64,000 nt of DNA from Luteithermobacter gelatinilyticus (GCF_005849285.1 NZ_CP040517.1:1308501-1372500); one strand, 5' to 3'. Shown: positions 34,860-44,464, numbered from the stretch's first letter. The notes: generated by a model from the sequence alone, not told the origin. Program-made: numbers and translations.

Positions 34860-36218
34860 TTATCGTTTGATGTTGTTCAGTTCACTAAGCATCTCATCCG
34901 CCGTGGTGATAATCTTGGTGCTGGCGGAAAAGGCGCGTTGAGTGGTAATCAGCTGGGTGAACTCGTTGGACAGATCCACTGTGGAGGCTTCCAGGGTAGA
35001 GGGGGCAACAAATCCGGCACCCCCGGTTCCCCCTACCTGTAAGGCAAAGGTACCGGACTGGTCAGATACGGTATAGCTGTTGCCCTGCCGGCGCGTCAGG
35101 CCGTCCGGGTTCTGGAACACGGCGACGGGAAGCTGGTAGACTTTCCGGGTCAGCCCATTGTCAAACAGGGCCGTAACAATGCCTTCCTCGTCAATGGATA
35201 CCCCCGTCACGTTGCCAAAAACCGCTCCGTCCACTGAAGAGGAAATCAAGGTGGAGATACTGTCATACTGGGTAAACCCGTTGCCTTCGCCATCATCGCC
35301 GAAATCGAAGGTGATGGTGCTGGGCGCGGCCTGACTGGCTGAACCGCCCCCGGGGGCCCAGTTAATGGGAACCGGACTGGTCAGCGCCGGGCTGGTATTG
35401 GTCAGGTCAAGATGACTGTCTTGATCAAAGGCCAGCGTGCCGACGGCGATCTGGCCGCTATGCAGTGGCGCTATTGGCGTTATGTCGGAGGCCGGATCAA
35501 TAAACAGTTCCACATGCCATTCATTGGGGGTTGAACTTTTTAGGGCCGCAATGGTGACGGTGTGGGAGGTTCCCTGAGAGTCAAAAACCTGGATTTGTCG
35601 TTTGAAATCCGGAGTGATTGAGCCGTCGGCCATAGAAAAACCGGGGCCGCCGGTATAGGTGGCTTCGGCAGGATTGACCGGCTGGGTATTCTGTAGGTTG
35701 GCCCGCAGGGTCACATTGGTTGTGGCTTCCGCCGTCCCGGTCAGCCCGGAAACATTGATCGGCTCCAGGGAACTGACCGGACGGTCCGGGTTGAGGCTTC
35801 CGGTGGAATCAATCGGGAAACCCAGAAGATACAGACCGGCGGTGTTTTTCAGAAATCCTTCGTCATCGGGGGTGAAGGATCCGGCGCGGGTAAAACTGAT
35901 AGAATCGTTGTTCTGACCCACTGTCGGTGTGGAGGAGACCACAAAAAAGCCGGCGCCGTCGATGCTGAGATCAGTTGCCGAGGCAGAAGATTGCAGCAGC
36001 CCCTGGCGACTGATGAGGTTTTGCGGTAACGACTGAACCCCGCCGGGAGAATAGGAGGTTGTGGAGCGGGATTCCGTCACCAGAGTGGTGAAGCTGGCCC
36101 GTGTTTCCTTATAGCCGATGGTATTCACATTCACGATATTGTCGGAAATCATACCCAAAGCACTGCTATAGGCGCTAAGCCCGGAAACTCCGGAAAAGAG
36201 TGATGCGTAAAGACTCAT
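34860..36218 (-). CDS. flgE: Flagellar hook protein FlgE
   Basis: A 452-aa axial protein. The N-terminal signature SDNIVNVNTIGYKETRASF and the C-terminal helix beginning STVDLSNEFTQLITTQRAFSASTKIITTADEMLSELNNIKR are both clear, and the middle is the variable, Gly/Thr/Ser-rich hook core. It polymerizes outside the cell to form the universal joint. It is the last gene of the fliK-flgD-flgE run. No separate sigma-54 promoter is evident in its 94-base upstream gap. Confidence 0.95.
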   Translation of the reverse strand: MSLYASLFSGVSGLSAYSSALGMISDNIVNVNTIGYKETRASFTTLVTESRSTTSYSPGGVQSLPQNLISRQGLLQSSASATDLSIDGAGFFVVSSTPTVGQNNDSISFTRAGSFTPDDEGFLKNTAGLYLLGFPIDSTGSLNPDRPVSSLEPINVSGLTGTAEATTNVTLRANLQNTQPVNPAEATYTGGPGFSMADGSITPDFKRQIQVFDSQGTSHTVTIAALKSSTPNEWHVELFIDPASDITPIAPLHSGQIAVGTLAFDQDSHLDLTNTSPALTSPVPINWAPGGGSASQAAPSTITFDFGDDGEGNGFTQYDSISTLISSSVDGAVFGNVTGVSIDEEGIVTALFDNGLTRKVYQLPVAVFQNPDGLTRRQGNSYTVSDQSGTFALQVGGTGGAGFVAPSTLEASTVDLSNEFTQLITTQRAFSASTKIITTADEMLSELNNIKR

Positions 36219-36312
36219 GTCATTACTCCTGTTCTTAAAGAGCCCCCAGGTTTAAAGAGTGTCAGGGGCAGCAAGGTTAATTCTGTTTTTTCACAGCGTG
36301 TTTTACGCATAA

Positions 36313-37008
36313 TCAACCGGCGTTTTCTTCACCAGGGGAAGGAGGAGGGGCCTCCGTAACATCTTTGACGGCCAGGATATTATCTGGCGCCACGAGAATG
36401 CCATTGGAAGCCAAGTATGGCAGTCCGCCAAGGGTTTCCACACTTTTTACAATGCCTTTTGAATAGACCTGTGTCTGGACCTCCTGATCGGAAGCGGTGG
36501 TGGCGCTGACTTCCAGGGAATAGATGCCCTCTTCGGCATTTTCCGGCGCCTGCCAGACAAATTCGTGCATTCCTGCGGCCGTTTTCCCAAAACCTTCGTA
36601 GACAACTTTGCCGGTTTTATCATGGGTGACCTTGATCGTTGTGGTTTCCGCCACGGAATCCAGAGTGTATTCCCATTTGGCCTTGCCGTTGTCCAGTCCG
36701 GCTTTATTGGAATCGACGGTGATTTCCTTACCCAGATAGGAAACGGAATCAGCGATGCTTTGGCTGGTCACCTTGCTGATCAGCGTTTCCAGATTTTTAT
36801 TGGTGGCAATCGACTGCTCCACGCCGGTGAATGAGACCAGTTGCTGGGTAAATTCGTTGGAATCCAGTGGGTCCAGCGGATCCTGATATTGCAACTGCGT
36901 GGTCAACAGCGCCAGAAAATCGTCAAAGTCTTCCGCCAGCTTTTGTTCGGCCTGGCGGGCCTTGCCTTGTGTGTCGGTTTGGGAGGCTGTCGCTGAAGTA
37001 ACTTCCAT
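36313..37008 (-). CDS. flgD: Flagellar hook cap protein FlgD
   Basis: About 231 aa. The N-terminal signature FDDFLALLTTQLQYQDPLDPLDSNEF is diagnostic for FlgD, followed by VSFTGVEQSIATNKNLE. The rest is a FlgD Ig/FnIII-type domain (about 95-200) with EFVWQAPENAEEG. FlgD forms the scaffold on which FlgE is assembled. I choose the ATG at 37008 because AAAGAGGA lies 7 bases upstream; the longer frame (start 37038) would overlap fliK. A short Pro/Glu tail ends the protein. Confidence 0.92.
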   Translation of the reverse strand: MEVTSATASQTDTQGKARQAEQKLAEDFDDFLALLTTQLQYQDPLDPLDSNEFTQQLVSFTGVEQSIATNKNLETLISKVTSQSIADSVSYLGKEITVDSNKAGLDNGKAKWEYTLDSVAETTTIKVTHDKTGKVVYEGFGKTAAGMHEFVWQAPENAEEGIYSLEVSATTASDQEVQTQVYSKGIVKSVETLGGLPYLASNGILVAPDNILAVKDVTEAPPPSPGEENAG

Positions 37009-37021
37009 TGCCTGATCCTCT

Positions 37022-38911
37022 TTAAATACTGATATCAATGCCGCCCGCAGAAGCGGACATCAGCAGGTGTTCGGTAACGGCCGGATTGTCTGCTTCCTGC
37101 CAGGCCGCCCCCTCGGACTCGCCAGTGGGGGAGGTTTTGCCACCGGTCCCGCCGTGCTGCTCAAACATATCGCCCTGAGCTGTCTGGTTCTGGTGTTTCA
37201 GGCTGAAATTGAGATTGCCCTGGGAGGTATCGAATCCGGCATTTTGTAACATTTTTTCCAGAATGCCCTGGTCGCGCTGCAACAACATCAGCGTGCGGTC
37301 ATTGTCCACCGTCATGACGGTATGCAGTTTGCCGTCTGCTGCGAAATCCATGCGCACGTCTACCTGTCCCAGTTCCGCTGGATGAAGCTGAATGCGAAAT
37401 GTGCTGCGGCCGTTGGCACTGTGGCGGGTGAGGGTGCTGACAATCTGATCGGCCATATGGGCGGACGGCGTGGTCATGGCCGGACGCAGCGCGGTTTCGC
37501 TGGCCATAAGGCCGTTTTGTGCCCCATTGAGGGAGGTATGGCCCGCTGGCGTCCCAGAAATGCCGGTGCTTGTCCCCTGTCCGGTAGTGAGCTGCGCCCC
37601 GGCCAGGACGGTCTCGCCCGGGGCCTGTGTCAACAGGTTGTCATGCGGTTTTACCCCCATGGGCAGTCCCATATTCTGTCCCGACATCATGGCGCGGAAA
37701 TCCTGTCCCGGGAAGGAGGTGTTCTGTCGGCCGGTCGGAGTTTGGGGATCCGCAGGGACGGAACCTGTCTGGTTCGGTTTGTCGGTGCCAGAATCGGTTT
37801 TGCCTGCCCGGTTTTCTGTTGTGCTTTCCCTCAGGCGTTCTCCAGGGCTTTGACTTCCCTGCCGGTTCTGCTGCCGGTCCGAATGGCCTGACAGAGGCTG
37901 GTTCCGGGTGGCAATTCCGGACAGGGAGGCGATCTGGGAACTGTCTGTCGCTACAGCTCCTGGCTGTCCTGTGGCGGTTGTTGCCGTGTTAACGGCGCCG
38001 GAAAGGGCATGTCCGGGAGGTGTCGTTTCAAGCGCCAATGTGGTATTTGTTTGTGCCTGAGCCTGTGCCGGGATTGCAGCCTCTCCTGGAGGTTCAGCGG
38101 TTTGTGTGTCAGCCGGAAGCCGGGAACCGGCAGATTCCGCTCTGGCGGCGGCTGAGCTCTCGCTGTTTCCGGGGGGTGATGTGCTACTAACGTGATCGGG
38201 TGTACCGTTCGCAGCGGCAACACTAGCTGTTTCAGGGATGATACCCGGATGTTGCGGATTGCCTTGTGACAGGGCCAACTCGTCCAGCGCTTGAGCAGGG
38301 GGAATAAAAACCGGCATTCCCGGAGAGCGGTCGGAACTGGCGTTTGAGGGGGATTGCGCTGTTTTGCGTTGCCCGGTCCCGCTTGTCGTAACCTTGGGAT
38401 CGGCGGTGGGGTCGGACTGGCCGGGCAGAGGCTCAAACAAAATTTCCGGATTCTCGATCATAACCGGAGATCCCACCGGCACGGACTTTGCAACGGGCGG
38501 GGATTTAGGCGGGAACGTTTCTGTGCCCGGAACGGTAATTGCCAAACCTGAGGGGGCCGGCCTGATTTCATCTTCCGTTAAAGATATGTTCTCGACAGAT
38601 ATGCTCTCAGGTATGTTCTTTGGGCGTGCCGGAGAGGTGTTGTTCGGAGCATTTTTGTTCACAGGAGACGTCGCACTCTTGGCCTTGATGTTCTTGGTAT
38701 TGACATTCTGGGCCTTGTTCGGGGAAGACGTGCTGTTCCGTCCGGCTTCTTTGGCAAGATGGGCATCAAATGATGTATTGGAAGATGGCTTTGGAGCAGG
38801 CGATGACGCAGCAGAAGATGACATTTCGGCCCCCCCCGCAGGGAATGGGGTTGAGGCCGCCCTTTGCGGGGTCATCAAGGCGTTGTTATATAAGTCCATT
38901 GCTGTGGTCAT
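37022..38911 (-). CDS. fliK: Flagellar hook-length control protein FliK
   Basis: A 629-aa protein. Residues 1-480 are a low-complexity Pro/Gly/Thr/Ser-rich ruler. The Flg_hook domain is near the C-terminus (about 495-590): RIQLHPAELGQVDVRMDF and TLMLLQRDQGILEKMLQNAGF. FliK is secreted and switches the export apparatus from hook to filament substrates. It is followed at once by flgD. A sigma-54 promoter match is at 39071-39086, and the upstream leader holds a perfect 22-bp tandem duplication. Confidence 0.92.
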   Translation of the reverse strand: MTTAMDLYNNALMTPQRAASTPFPAGGAEMSSSAASSPAPKPSSNTSFDAHLAKEAGRNSTSSPNKAQNVNTKNIKAKSATSPVNKNAPNNTSPARPKNIPESISVENISLTEDEIRPAPSGLAITVPGTETFPPKSPPVAKSVPVGSPVMIENPEILFEPLPGQSDPTADPKVTTSGTGQRKTAQSPSNASSDRSPGMPVFIPPAQALDELALSQGNPQHPGIIPETASVAAANGTPDHVSSTSPPGNSESSAAARAESAGSRLPADTQTAEPPGEAAIPAQAQAQTNTTLALETTPPGHALSGAVNTATTATGQPGAVATDSSQIASLSGIATRNQPLSGHSDRQQNRQGSQSPGERLRESTTENRAGKTDSGTDKPNQTGSVPADPQTPTGRQNTSFPGQDFRAMMSGQNMGLPMGVKPHDNLLTQAPGETVLAGAQLTTGQGTSTGISGTPAGHTSLNGAQNGLMASETALRPAMTTPSAHMADQIVSTLTRHSANGRSTFRIQLHPAELGQVDVRMDFAADGKLHTVMTVDNDRTLMLLQRDQGILEKMLQNAGFDTSQGNLNFSLKHQNQTAQGDMFEQHGGTGGKTSPTGESEGAAWQEADNPAVTEHLLMSASAGGIDISI

Positions 38912-38920
38912 TCATTCTTA

Positions 38921-38964
38921 CCTGTTTTCAGGCCTAACCTGTCCTGTTTTCAGGCCTAACCTGT
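38921..38964. repeat. Perfect 22-bp tandem duplication in the fliK leader
   Basis: Two identical units, 38921-38942 and 38943-38964, each beginning CCTGTTTTCAGGCC. The fliK-proximal unit supplies the ACAGG used as Shine-Dalgarno sequence for fliK on the minus strand. Confidence 0.85.
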
Positions 38965-39070
38965 TTTCATGGCTGTTGCCCAAATGTGTTTCAAAACCTT
39001 TTTGTCCTCTTTAAATTTCTGTAGTGGTTTTGTTCAGACGGTTGAGCCGTAATTCTTCTGCCTTTGGTAA

Positions 39071-39086
39071 AGCAAGATGCGGGCCA
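39071..39086 (-). promoter_or_regulatory. Sigma-54 promoter for fliK-flgD-flgE
   Basis: Minus-strand TGGCCCGCATCTTGCT has GG and GC exactly 10 bases apart and matches TGGCAC-N5-TTGCW well. It lies about 160 bases before the fliK ATG. Confidence 0.72.
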
Positions 39087-39307
39087 TTCTGGATTTGTTT
39101 ATATAACCAGTTGAAAATAAATGTATTTTATGGGTTCTTCCCGGTTCTGAGAGAGGGGTCTGCGGCAATTTTTGCCAGCAAAATTTTCCCGCCGGTCTTT
39201 ATGTGCCGCGTCGTTTTCGGAATGTTTTTGCCTTTGCATTGCTTTTTGGTGTCCGGGCCTTTTTTTTATCTGGCAGGTTTCCGGCTTTTTGGGGCATCGG
39301 TGAAAAC

Positions 39308-39323
39308 TGGCCCCCTGTTTGCA
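39308..39323 (+). promoter_or_regulatory. Sigma-54 promoter for flgK-flgL
   Basis: TGGCCCCCTGTTTGCA has the -24 GG and -12 GC with 10-base spacing. It lies about 254 bases before the flgK ATG, leaving a long leader. Confidence 0.68.
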
Positions 39324-39496
39324 TAGAAATTGCGTAAAGAACGTCGGAACATGGTGTCTCCCGGAACGTTTCACCGGGAGAAGAACACGAAAAGGTTTGA
39401 AAAGCTTTTTAATTATAAAGACTTGATCAGGTAAAGGAAGATGTTTGTGAGAACCGCAAGGATCAGGAACAAAAAAGGAAAAGCGGAAAAAAATGA

Positions 39497-39535
39497 CCCC
39501 GCCCGGCAGTCTTTACCCATGGCGGGGCGCTTTCT
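39497..39535 (+). terminator. Terminator-like hairpin in the flgK leader
   Basis: CCCCGCC and GGCGGGG pair around a 17-base loop, followed by CGCTTTCTTT, 40 bases before flgK. It may act as a leader attenuator or stop a stray transcript; the long loop keeps confidence low. Confidence 0.35.
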
Positions 39536-39576
39536 TTACCTGAAAGATCCAGTTTTGTGGATCGGGAGAAACCAGA

Positions 39577-41694
39577 ATGTCATCCAGCATTAATAATATT
39601 ATCCATAATTCCCTGACGGGGTTGTTTGTGAACCAGGCGGCGTTGTCGGTTACTTCCAACAACGTTGCCAATGTGAACACCCCAGGATATGCCCGCCAAG
39701 TGGTCCAACAGGAAGCCTTTGTGACCGGGACCCAGTCCGGCGGAGTCAGAATTTCGGGCATTGACCGGGTGATTGACAGATTTCTTGTCAGGGCCACTTA
39801 TGACGCCAATGCGGATTTTGGACGGTATCAGGTGGAAAACGCCTTTCATGAAAGAATTCAATCCTTTCTGGGTAAACCCGATGAAAATACCAGCCTCAGC
39901 GGCAAGATTGATGACCTGTTTACCGCGATTTCCGAATTGGCGCTGGACCCGTCCTCCACAATTCTGAGGGAAAACTCCCTGAGCAAAATCAACAATTTCG
40001 GGGAAGAGGTTGGCTATTTGGCGGAGAGTATCCAGAATCTGCGCAAGGATGCCAGCGACAGCATCAATGACAAGATTGCCGAGATCAACGCGCTTTTGGA
40101 AAGGATCGACAATCTCAATCCCTTGATTGTGCGGGAAACGGTTACCAATGGTACGCCGGGGTCCCTTCTGGAACAGCGCGCTCAGGCGATTGGCGAACTC
40201 TCGGAACTCATTGACATCAGCATCACCGATACCGGCAATAACGGTATTCAGATCACCACCTCGACCGGGATTACTCTGGTTGGGCAGCGGCGTGTTGAAT
40301 TGCAGTATGAAGCGCCGGGCAGCGTGACCACCACGACCCGTTTTCCCTCCATCACCATTCATCCTGTTAACGGCGTAACCGGGGCTGTCATGCCCAGTAC
40401 CGCAACCCTTGACGGGGAGGTATTCGGCGGTGAGCTGAAAGGGCTGTTGAAAATGCGGGACGAGGAACTGCCGGAAATCGCCGCCCAGCTTGGGAACCTG
40501 GCAGCCGCCTTCGCGGATGAAATCAACCGGGTTCATAATACCAATTCCGCAGTGCCGGCCCCCAATAGCCTGAGCGGTATCAATACTGGGTTATTGGGCG
40601 GCGATCTGCATAATTTTACCGGTGATGCGGTATTTGCCGTGACCGATGTCAATGGTGATCTGGTCAATTCGGTGACCATTGACTTTGATGCCTTGGCCGG
40701 GGGAACGTTGAATGATGTGATTACAGCGGTGAATGCGGCTCTAGGGCCGGCGGCAACACTGAGCCTGAATAACGGGGTGATGAGTTTCAGTGCCGCAAAC
40801 CCGGCGCATGGTGTGGCTATTGCCCAGTCCGACAGCGACCCGAGCCTCAGGGCCGGACGTGGATTTTCGCATTTCTTCGGGCTGAATGATCTGGTGCAGG
40901 CCAATACCAGAAGTCATTTTCAGACCGGTGTCGCCGGAGCGGAAAATCACGGTTTTGGGGCCGGGCAGACCATTACGTTTGAAGTACTGGATGACAGAAA
41001 CGTGTCGCTGGACAGTTATACCTTGACCATTGCCGGCAGCAGCTTTGACGATCTGCTGAATGATCTGAACGCTAGCCCGCTGTCCAATTATGCGACTTTT
41101 TCACTCTCGTCTGAGGGCGAATTCACGATGACTCCTCTGTCCTCCGGGCAGGCGCTTTCCCTTCAGGTCAAAAACGATACCACCAGCCGTGGCGCCACGG
41201 GGGTCAGCCTGTCTCATTTCTTCGGCATTGGGGAACGTTTCGTCATGGATGCGGCGTTTGGTCTTAAGGTCAAGGACGAAATTTTCCAGGATGCGGGACT
41301 TTTTGCCCTGGCCCGGTTCGATCAGTCGGCGGCGATTGGCGACAATGTGTTCAGCATTGGTGATCAGTCCGGCGCACGGGCGTTTCAGGATCTGGAGAAT
41401 CTGGTGGTTTCCTTCCGCGAGGCGGGGGGCTTGAGCGCCATGAATGTCACATTGGGGCAGTATGGGGCGAATATATTGGCGGATCTTGGGCTCAGGGCCA
41501 GCATGGCGGCCGGTTTTGCCGGCGATTCAGCGAGCCTTAAAAATCAGCTGGAACAGAAATCGGCGGATATTTCCGGTGTTAATCTGGATGAGGAACTTAG
41601 CAACATGGTGATTTACCAGAATGCTTATAGTGCCTCCGCTCGTATTCTTCAGACCGCACAGGATATTTATGATGCCCTTCTGTCGGTGGTCTGA
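39577..41694 (+). CDS. flgK: Flagellar hook-associated protein 1 FlgK
   Basis: A 705-aa axial protein. The N-terminus has SLTGLFVNQAALSVTSNNVANVNTPGYARQ, and the C-terminus has NLDEELSNMVIYQNAYSASARILQTAQDIYDALL, the coiled-coil pair typical of FlgK. The centre is long, with repeated beta-rich segments (two similar SLSHFFGI/FSHFFGL blocks near 430 and 545). FlgK joins hook and filament. It precedes flgL, 107 bases downstream. GGGAG 10 bases upstream supports the start. Confidence 0.95.
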   Translation: MSSSINNIIHNSLTGLFVNQAALSVTSNNVANVNTPGYARQVVQQEAFVTGTQSGGVRISGIDRVIDRFLVRATYDANADFGRYQVENAFHERIQSFLGKPDENTSLSGKIDDLFTAISELALDPSSTILRENSLSKINNFGEEVGYLAESIQNLRKDASDSINDKIAEINALLERIDNLNPLIVRETVTNGTPGSLLEQRAQAIGELSELIDISITDTGNNGIQITTSTGITLVGQRRVELQYEAPGSVTTTTRFPSITIHPVNGVTGAVMPSTATLDGEVFGGELKGLLKMRDEELPEIAAQLGNLAAAFADEINRVHNTNSAVPAPNSLSGINTGLLGGDLHNFTGDAVFAVTDVNGDLVNSVTIDFDALAGGTLNDVITAVNAALGPAATLSLNNGVMSFSAANPAHGVAIAQSDSDPSLRAGRGFSHFFGLNDLVQANTRSHFQTGVAGAENHGFGAGQTITFEVLDDRNVSLDSYTLTIAGSSFDDLLNDLNASPLSNYATFSLSSEGEFTMTPLSSGQALSLQVKNDTTSRGATGVSLSHFFGIGERFVMDAAFGLKVKDEIFQDAGLFALARFDQSAAIGDNVFSIGDQSGARAFQDLENLVVSFREAGGLSAMNVTLGQYGANILADLGLRASMAAGFAGDSASLKNQLEQKSADISGVNLDEELSNMVIYQNAYSASARILQTAQDIYDALLSVV

Positions 41695-41801
41695 TGATCG
41701 TCGACCTTTCAGGCGGTACCGGTGCGCAGAACCATAATGCAGAACCATGAAGAAATAACTGAGATGATGCGATCTAACAGGACAGGAACAGGACCCAAAT
41801 C

Positions 41802-42725
41802 ATGACACGCGTATCCAGTTTTGGCCATCAACAGATGATGTTGTCCAGTCTGTTAAGAAATCAGGAGAAGGTCTTTGATGGTCAGGTGACCATCACCACC
41901 GGCAAAAAAGAGCAGCAATACAGCGGTTTTGCCACCCAGACCAATACCCTCCTCGGAGCTAAGACAGTGCTGACCCGCACCCAAAGTTATATTAATGCGG
42001 GGGAATATGTGGATCGGCAATTGCGCACCAATGATGTTCATCTCAATGCGCTGGTCAGCAATGCTCAGGATGTCCGTCAGGCGGTATTGGAAGCCATTTC
42101 CATGGATGAAACCTTTGCCCTGAATGAAATCATGGATCAGGCGTTTTCCTCAATGGTCAGCGCCCTGAATACCAATATCGGCGGGGTGTATATTTTCGCC
42201 GGGGCCAAAAGTGATGTGCCGCCAGTAAATGCCCGGGATATTACGGATCTGGTGGCGGCGGCGTCGGCGCAGGACCTGTTCCAGAATGACACCCGCCGGG
42301 CGGCGGCACAGGTGGGGCAGAATACGGAAATGGAATATGGTCTGCTGGCCAGCGAGGTGGCCGGGGATATTTTTGCCGCTTTCAAGAATATTGCCGATTT
42401 TAATGCGGGTGGTGGTGGGCCCATTGATGGGAAGCTGAGTCCGGCCCAGCGGGCGTTTCTCGAAGGGGAACTGGCGACGCTGGATTCCGCTATCGACACC
42501 TTGCAGCTGTTTGTGGCCCGCAACGGGACCCGCCAGGCCAATCTGGAAGATATTCTGGTGGAACATAAGGATGAAGAGGCCTTTTTACAGATTTTTATTT
42601 CCGATATCGAGGATGCGGATCTGGCCGAGGCGATCACGCAACTGGAAAATAACCAAGTGGCGTTACAGGCTTCTTATGAAATCACCGCGCAATTGTCCCG
42701 CCTGTCCCTGCTGAATTTCCTTTAG
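41802..42725 (+). CDS. flgL: Flagellar hook-associated protein 3 FlgL
   Basis: A 307-aa flagellin-like protein. The N-terminal helix MTRVSSFGHQQMMLSSLLRN and C-terminal AITQLENNQVALQASYEITAQLSRLSLLNFL are the flagellin-family ends, and the length fits FlgL rather than flagellin. It caps the hook with FlgK. The TAG stop starts a decayed copy of the palindromic element (TAGAG ... CACAACTCACTCTG), so the end of the reading frame may have been set by an insertion. Confidence 0.92.
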   Translation: MTRVSSFGHQQMMLSSLLRNQEKVFDGQVTITTGKKEQQYSGFATQTNTLLGAKTVLTRTQSYINAGEYVDRQLRTNDVHLNALVSNAQDVRQAVLEAISMDETFALNEIMDQAFSSMVSALNTNIGGVYIFAGAKSDVPPVNARDITDLVAAASAQDLFQNDTRRAAAQVGQNTEMEYGLLASEVAGDIFAAFKNIADFNAGGGGPIDGKLSPAQRAFLEGELATLDSAIDTLQLFVARNGTRQANLEDILVEHKDEEAFLQIFISDIEDADLAEAITQLENNQVALQASYEITAQLSRLSLLNFL

Positions 42726-42751
42726 AGATCGCCTCATCACAACTCACTCTG
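42723..42751. repeat. Possible decayed TAGAGTGAATT-family element
   Basis: TAGAG at the flgL stop and CACAACTCACTCTG at 42738-42751 match the outer parts of the intact palindromes (consensus right end CACAATTCACTCTA). About 29 bp remain. Confidence 0.4.
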
Positions 42752-42842
42752 GGACAGGAGAACCTTCCTCAAGGGCGCAGAAAAGGGCAGAATATTGTTG
42801 CAAGGCCTTGAAGTTTGCCCCGGGATGCGGTATCTGCGCATT

Positions 42843-44036
42843 ATGGAAAATTCTCAGGTTTCACATATCGCCGTGGCAGAAGGGTCGAATGCGCCAAAGC
42901 GCGGCTTCAACTCCCTCGGGTTGGCCAAGCCCGTGGCGGAAACGCGGGTGGTGGTGGCCATGTCCGGCGGGGTGGACAGCTCCGTTGTGGCGGCGCTGCT
43001 TAAAGATGAAGGCTACGATGTGGTCGGCATCACGTTGCAGCTTTATGATCATGGTGTGGCGGTGCAGAAAAAAGGCGCCTGCTGTGCCGGGCAGGACATT
43101 CATGACGCGCGGCGGGTGGCGGAGGCCATCGGTATTCCCCATTATGTGCTGGATTATGAAAGCCGCTTTAAAGACAGTGTAATGGAGGAGTTTGCCGACA
43201 GCTATATCCGCGGGGAGACGCCGATTCCCTGTGTGCGGTGCAATCAGGAAGTGAAGTTCAAGGATCTGCTGGAAACCGCCCGGGATCTGGAGGCGGATGT
43301 GCTGGCCACTGGCCATTATGTGCGCCAGACCCTGAGCGGCGGACATGCACGGATGCTTCGGGCGGTGGACGGAAGCCGGGATCAGAGCTATTTTCTGTTC
43401 GCCACCACGCAGGCGCAGCTGGATTACCTGCGCTTTCCTCTGGGCAGCCTGCATAAGGACGAGGTGCGCCGGCTGGCGGCGAAATACGGGCTGGAGGTGG
43501 CGGCCAAACCCGACAGTCAGGACATCTGTTTCGTGCCCAATGGCAGTTATGTGAGCGTTATTGAACGGTTGCGTCCCGGTGCTTCCGAGCCCGGGGAGAT
43601 TGTGCATATTGATGGCCGGGTACTGGGGCAGCACAAGGGCATTATCCATTATACTATCGGCCAGCGCCGTGGTCTGGGGATCGGGGGGGGCGATCCGCTT
43701 TATGTGGTGAAGTTGGAACCGGAACGCCGGCAGGTGGTGGTCGGGCCGAAAGAGGCGCTTGAGACTCACACATTGCTGCTGAAAGAAGTGAACTGGCTGG
43801 GCGAGGGGGCGATCCCTGAAGCGGGGATGGCCGTTGAGGCCAAGGTGCGCTCGACCCGCCCGCCAGTGGCGGCGAGATTGTATGCCGAGGGGGAGGCGCG
43901 GGCGCGGGTGGTGCTGGAGATGCCGGAGGCCGGCGTTTCACCAGGTCAGGCCTGTGTGTTTTATGAGGGGGACCGGGTGCTCGGCGGAGGCTGGATTACG
44001 CGCAGCCTCGGTGCTTGGGAGGCCGCGGCAGCCTGA
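42843..44036 (+). CDS. mnmA: tRNA 2-thiouridylase MnmA
   Basis: About 397 aa. The PP-loop [24 protein letters not shown] sits near the N-terminus, with the catalytic Cys pair in CCAGQD and [10 protein letters not shown], and the SQDICFV motif follows. MnmA adds sulfur to U34 of tRNA-Lys, -Glu and -Gln. The ATG at 42843 is chosen; in-frame TTG at 42795 and ATG at 42825 would extend it by 16 or 6 residues, and no upstream site has a strong ribosome-binding sequence. Confidence 0.93.
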   Translation: MENSQVSHIAVAEGSNAPKRGFNSLGLAKPVAETRVVVAMSGGVDSSVVAALLKDEGYDVVGITLQLYDHGVAVQKKGACCAGQDIHDARRVAEAIGIPHYVLDYESRFKDSVMEEFADSYIRGETPIPCVRCNQEVKFKDLLETARDLEADVLATGHYVRQTLSGGHARMLRAVDGSRDQSYFLFATTQAQLDYLRFPLGSLHKDEVRRLAAKYGLEVAAKPDSQDICFVPNGSYVSVIERLRPGASEPGEIVHIDGRVLGQHKGIIHYTIGQRRGLGIGGGDPLYVVKLEPERRQVVVGPKEALETHTLLLKEVNWLGEGAIPEAGMAVEAKVRSTRPPVAARLYAEGEARARVVLEMPEAGVSPGQACVFYEGDRVLGGGWITRSLGAWEAAAA

Positions 44037-44247
44037 GATGGGGCCTGAGGTGGGAATGAGGGGGAAGCTGAGGGGGAGAGGGGCATGCGCTCTGCTGGTT
44101 AAAAAAATCCTCTTCTGGGGTAAAAATACGATTGACTAAGCCGGGATCAGGCGATATACCCCACTCGTTCCCGTTCGGGAGTACCGGTCCGGTTTGGTCC
44201 GGCCAGAGAAGGCCGGAAGGCAGCACCGGGCGGCAGGTCTGTTCAGG
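44037..44247. other. mnmA-tRNA intergenic region with GC hairpins
   Basis: About 210 bases. Two hairpins are clear: CCCGTTCGGG near 44174-44183 and CCGGCC-AGAGAA-GGCCGG at about 44199-44216. These may be processing signals for the tRNA transcript. No open reading frame is convincing. Confidence 0.4.
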
Positions 44248-44324
44248 GGCGGAGTAGCTCAGCTGGTTAGAGCAGCGGAATCATAATCCGCGTGTCGGGG
44301 GTTCGAGTCCCTCCTCCGCTACCA
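44248..44324 (+). tRNA. tRNA-Met (anticodon CAU)
   Basis: A full 77-nt cloverleaf: acceptor GGCGGAG/CTCCGCT (first pair G-U), D arm GCTCAGCTGGTTAGAGC, anticodon stem GCGGA/TCCGC with loop ATCATAA (anticodon CAT), variable loop, T arm with TTCGAGT, and encoded ACCA. The D loop and stems fit elongator tRNA-Met. A CAU tRNA-Ile (lysidine-modified) is the other possibility; the acceptor and anticodon stems favour Met. It borders the variable island to its right. Confidence 0.93.
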
Positions 44325-44441
44325 ACTTCCAAATATTCAATAAAAACAATAAGTTAGATGTATCGTAACGCGAAGTGCGTCGCATATTTGTGTTACATAT
44401 TTGCGCGACCGTGTGATTGATGCGGTTCTTATTGAAGGGGT

Positions 44442-44464
44442 CAACCTCTTCACAATTCACTCTA
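44442..44464 (+). repeat. Solo half of the TAGAGTGAATT-family element
   Basis: CAACCTCTTCACAATTCACT followed by CTA equals the right half of the intact elements. No left half is found upstream. It lies 120 bases past the tRNA. Confidence 0.65.

Larger units (their letters stand above)
38912..39576. promoter_or_regulatory. Divergent fliK/flgK control region
   Basis: A 665-base gene-free stretch between fliK (minus) and flgK (plus). It holds two sigma-54 promoter matches pointing away from each other, a 22-bp tandem duplication, and a terminator-like hairpin in the flgK leader. The 220 bases between the promoters are where FlbD enhancer sites would be expected, though I see no certain match to that motif. 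Confidence 0.6.

Noticed and set aside
36219-36312. Separate sigma-54 promoter for flgE
   Set aside because: No GG-N10-GC match with acceptable flanks is present in the 94-base gap; flgE is better explained as part of the fliK-flgD-flgE run.
44199-44232. SRP (4.5S) RNA-like GCCGGAAGGCAGCA sequence before the tRNA
   Set aside because: The GGAA tetraloop resembles SRP domain IV, but the 5' strand does not pair as required and the conserved flanking helix is absent.
44248-44324. tRNA-Ile (CAU, lysidine type)
   Set aside because: The stems match elongator tRNA-Met better; without modification data the Met call is preferred.
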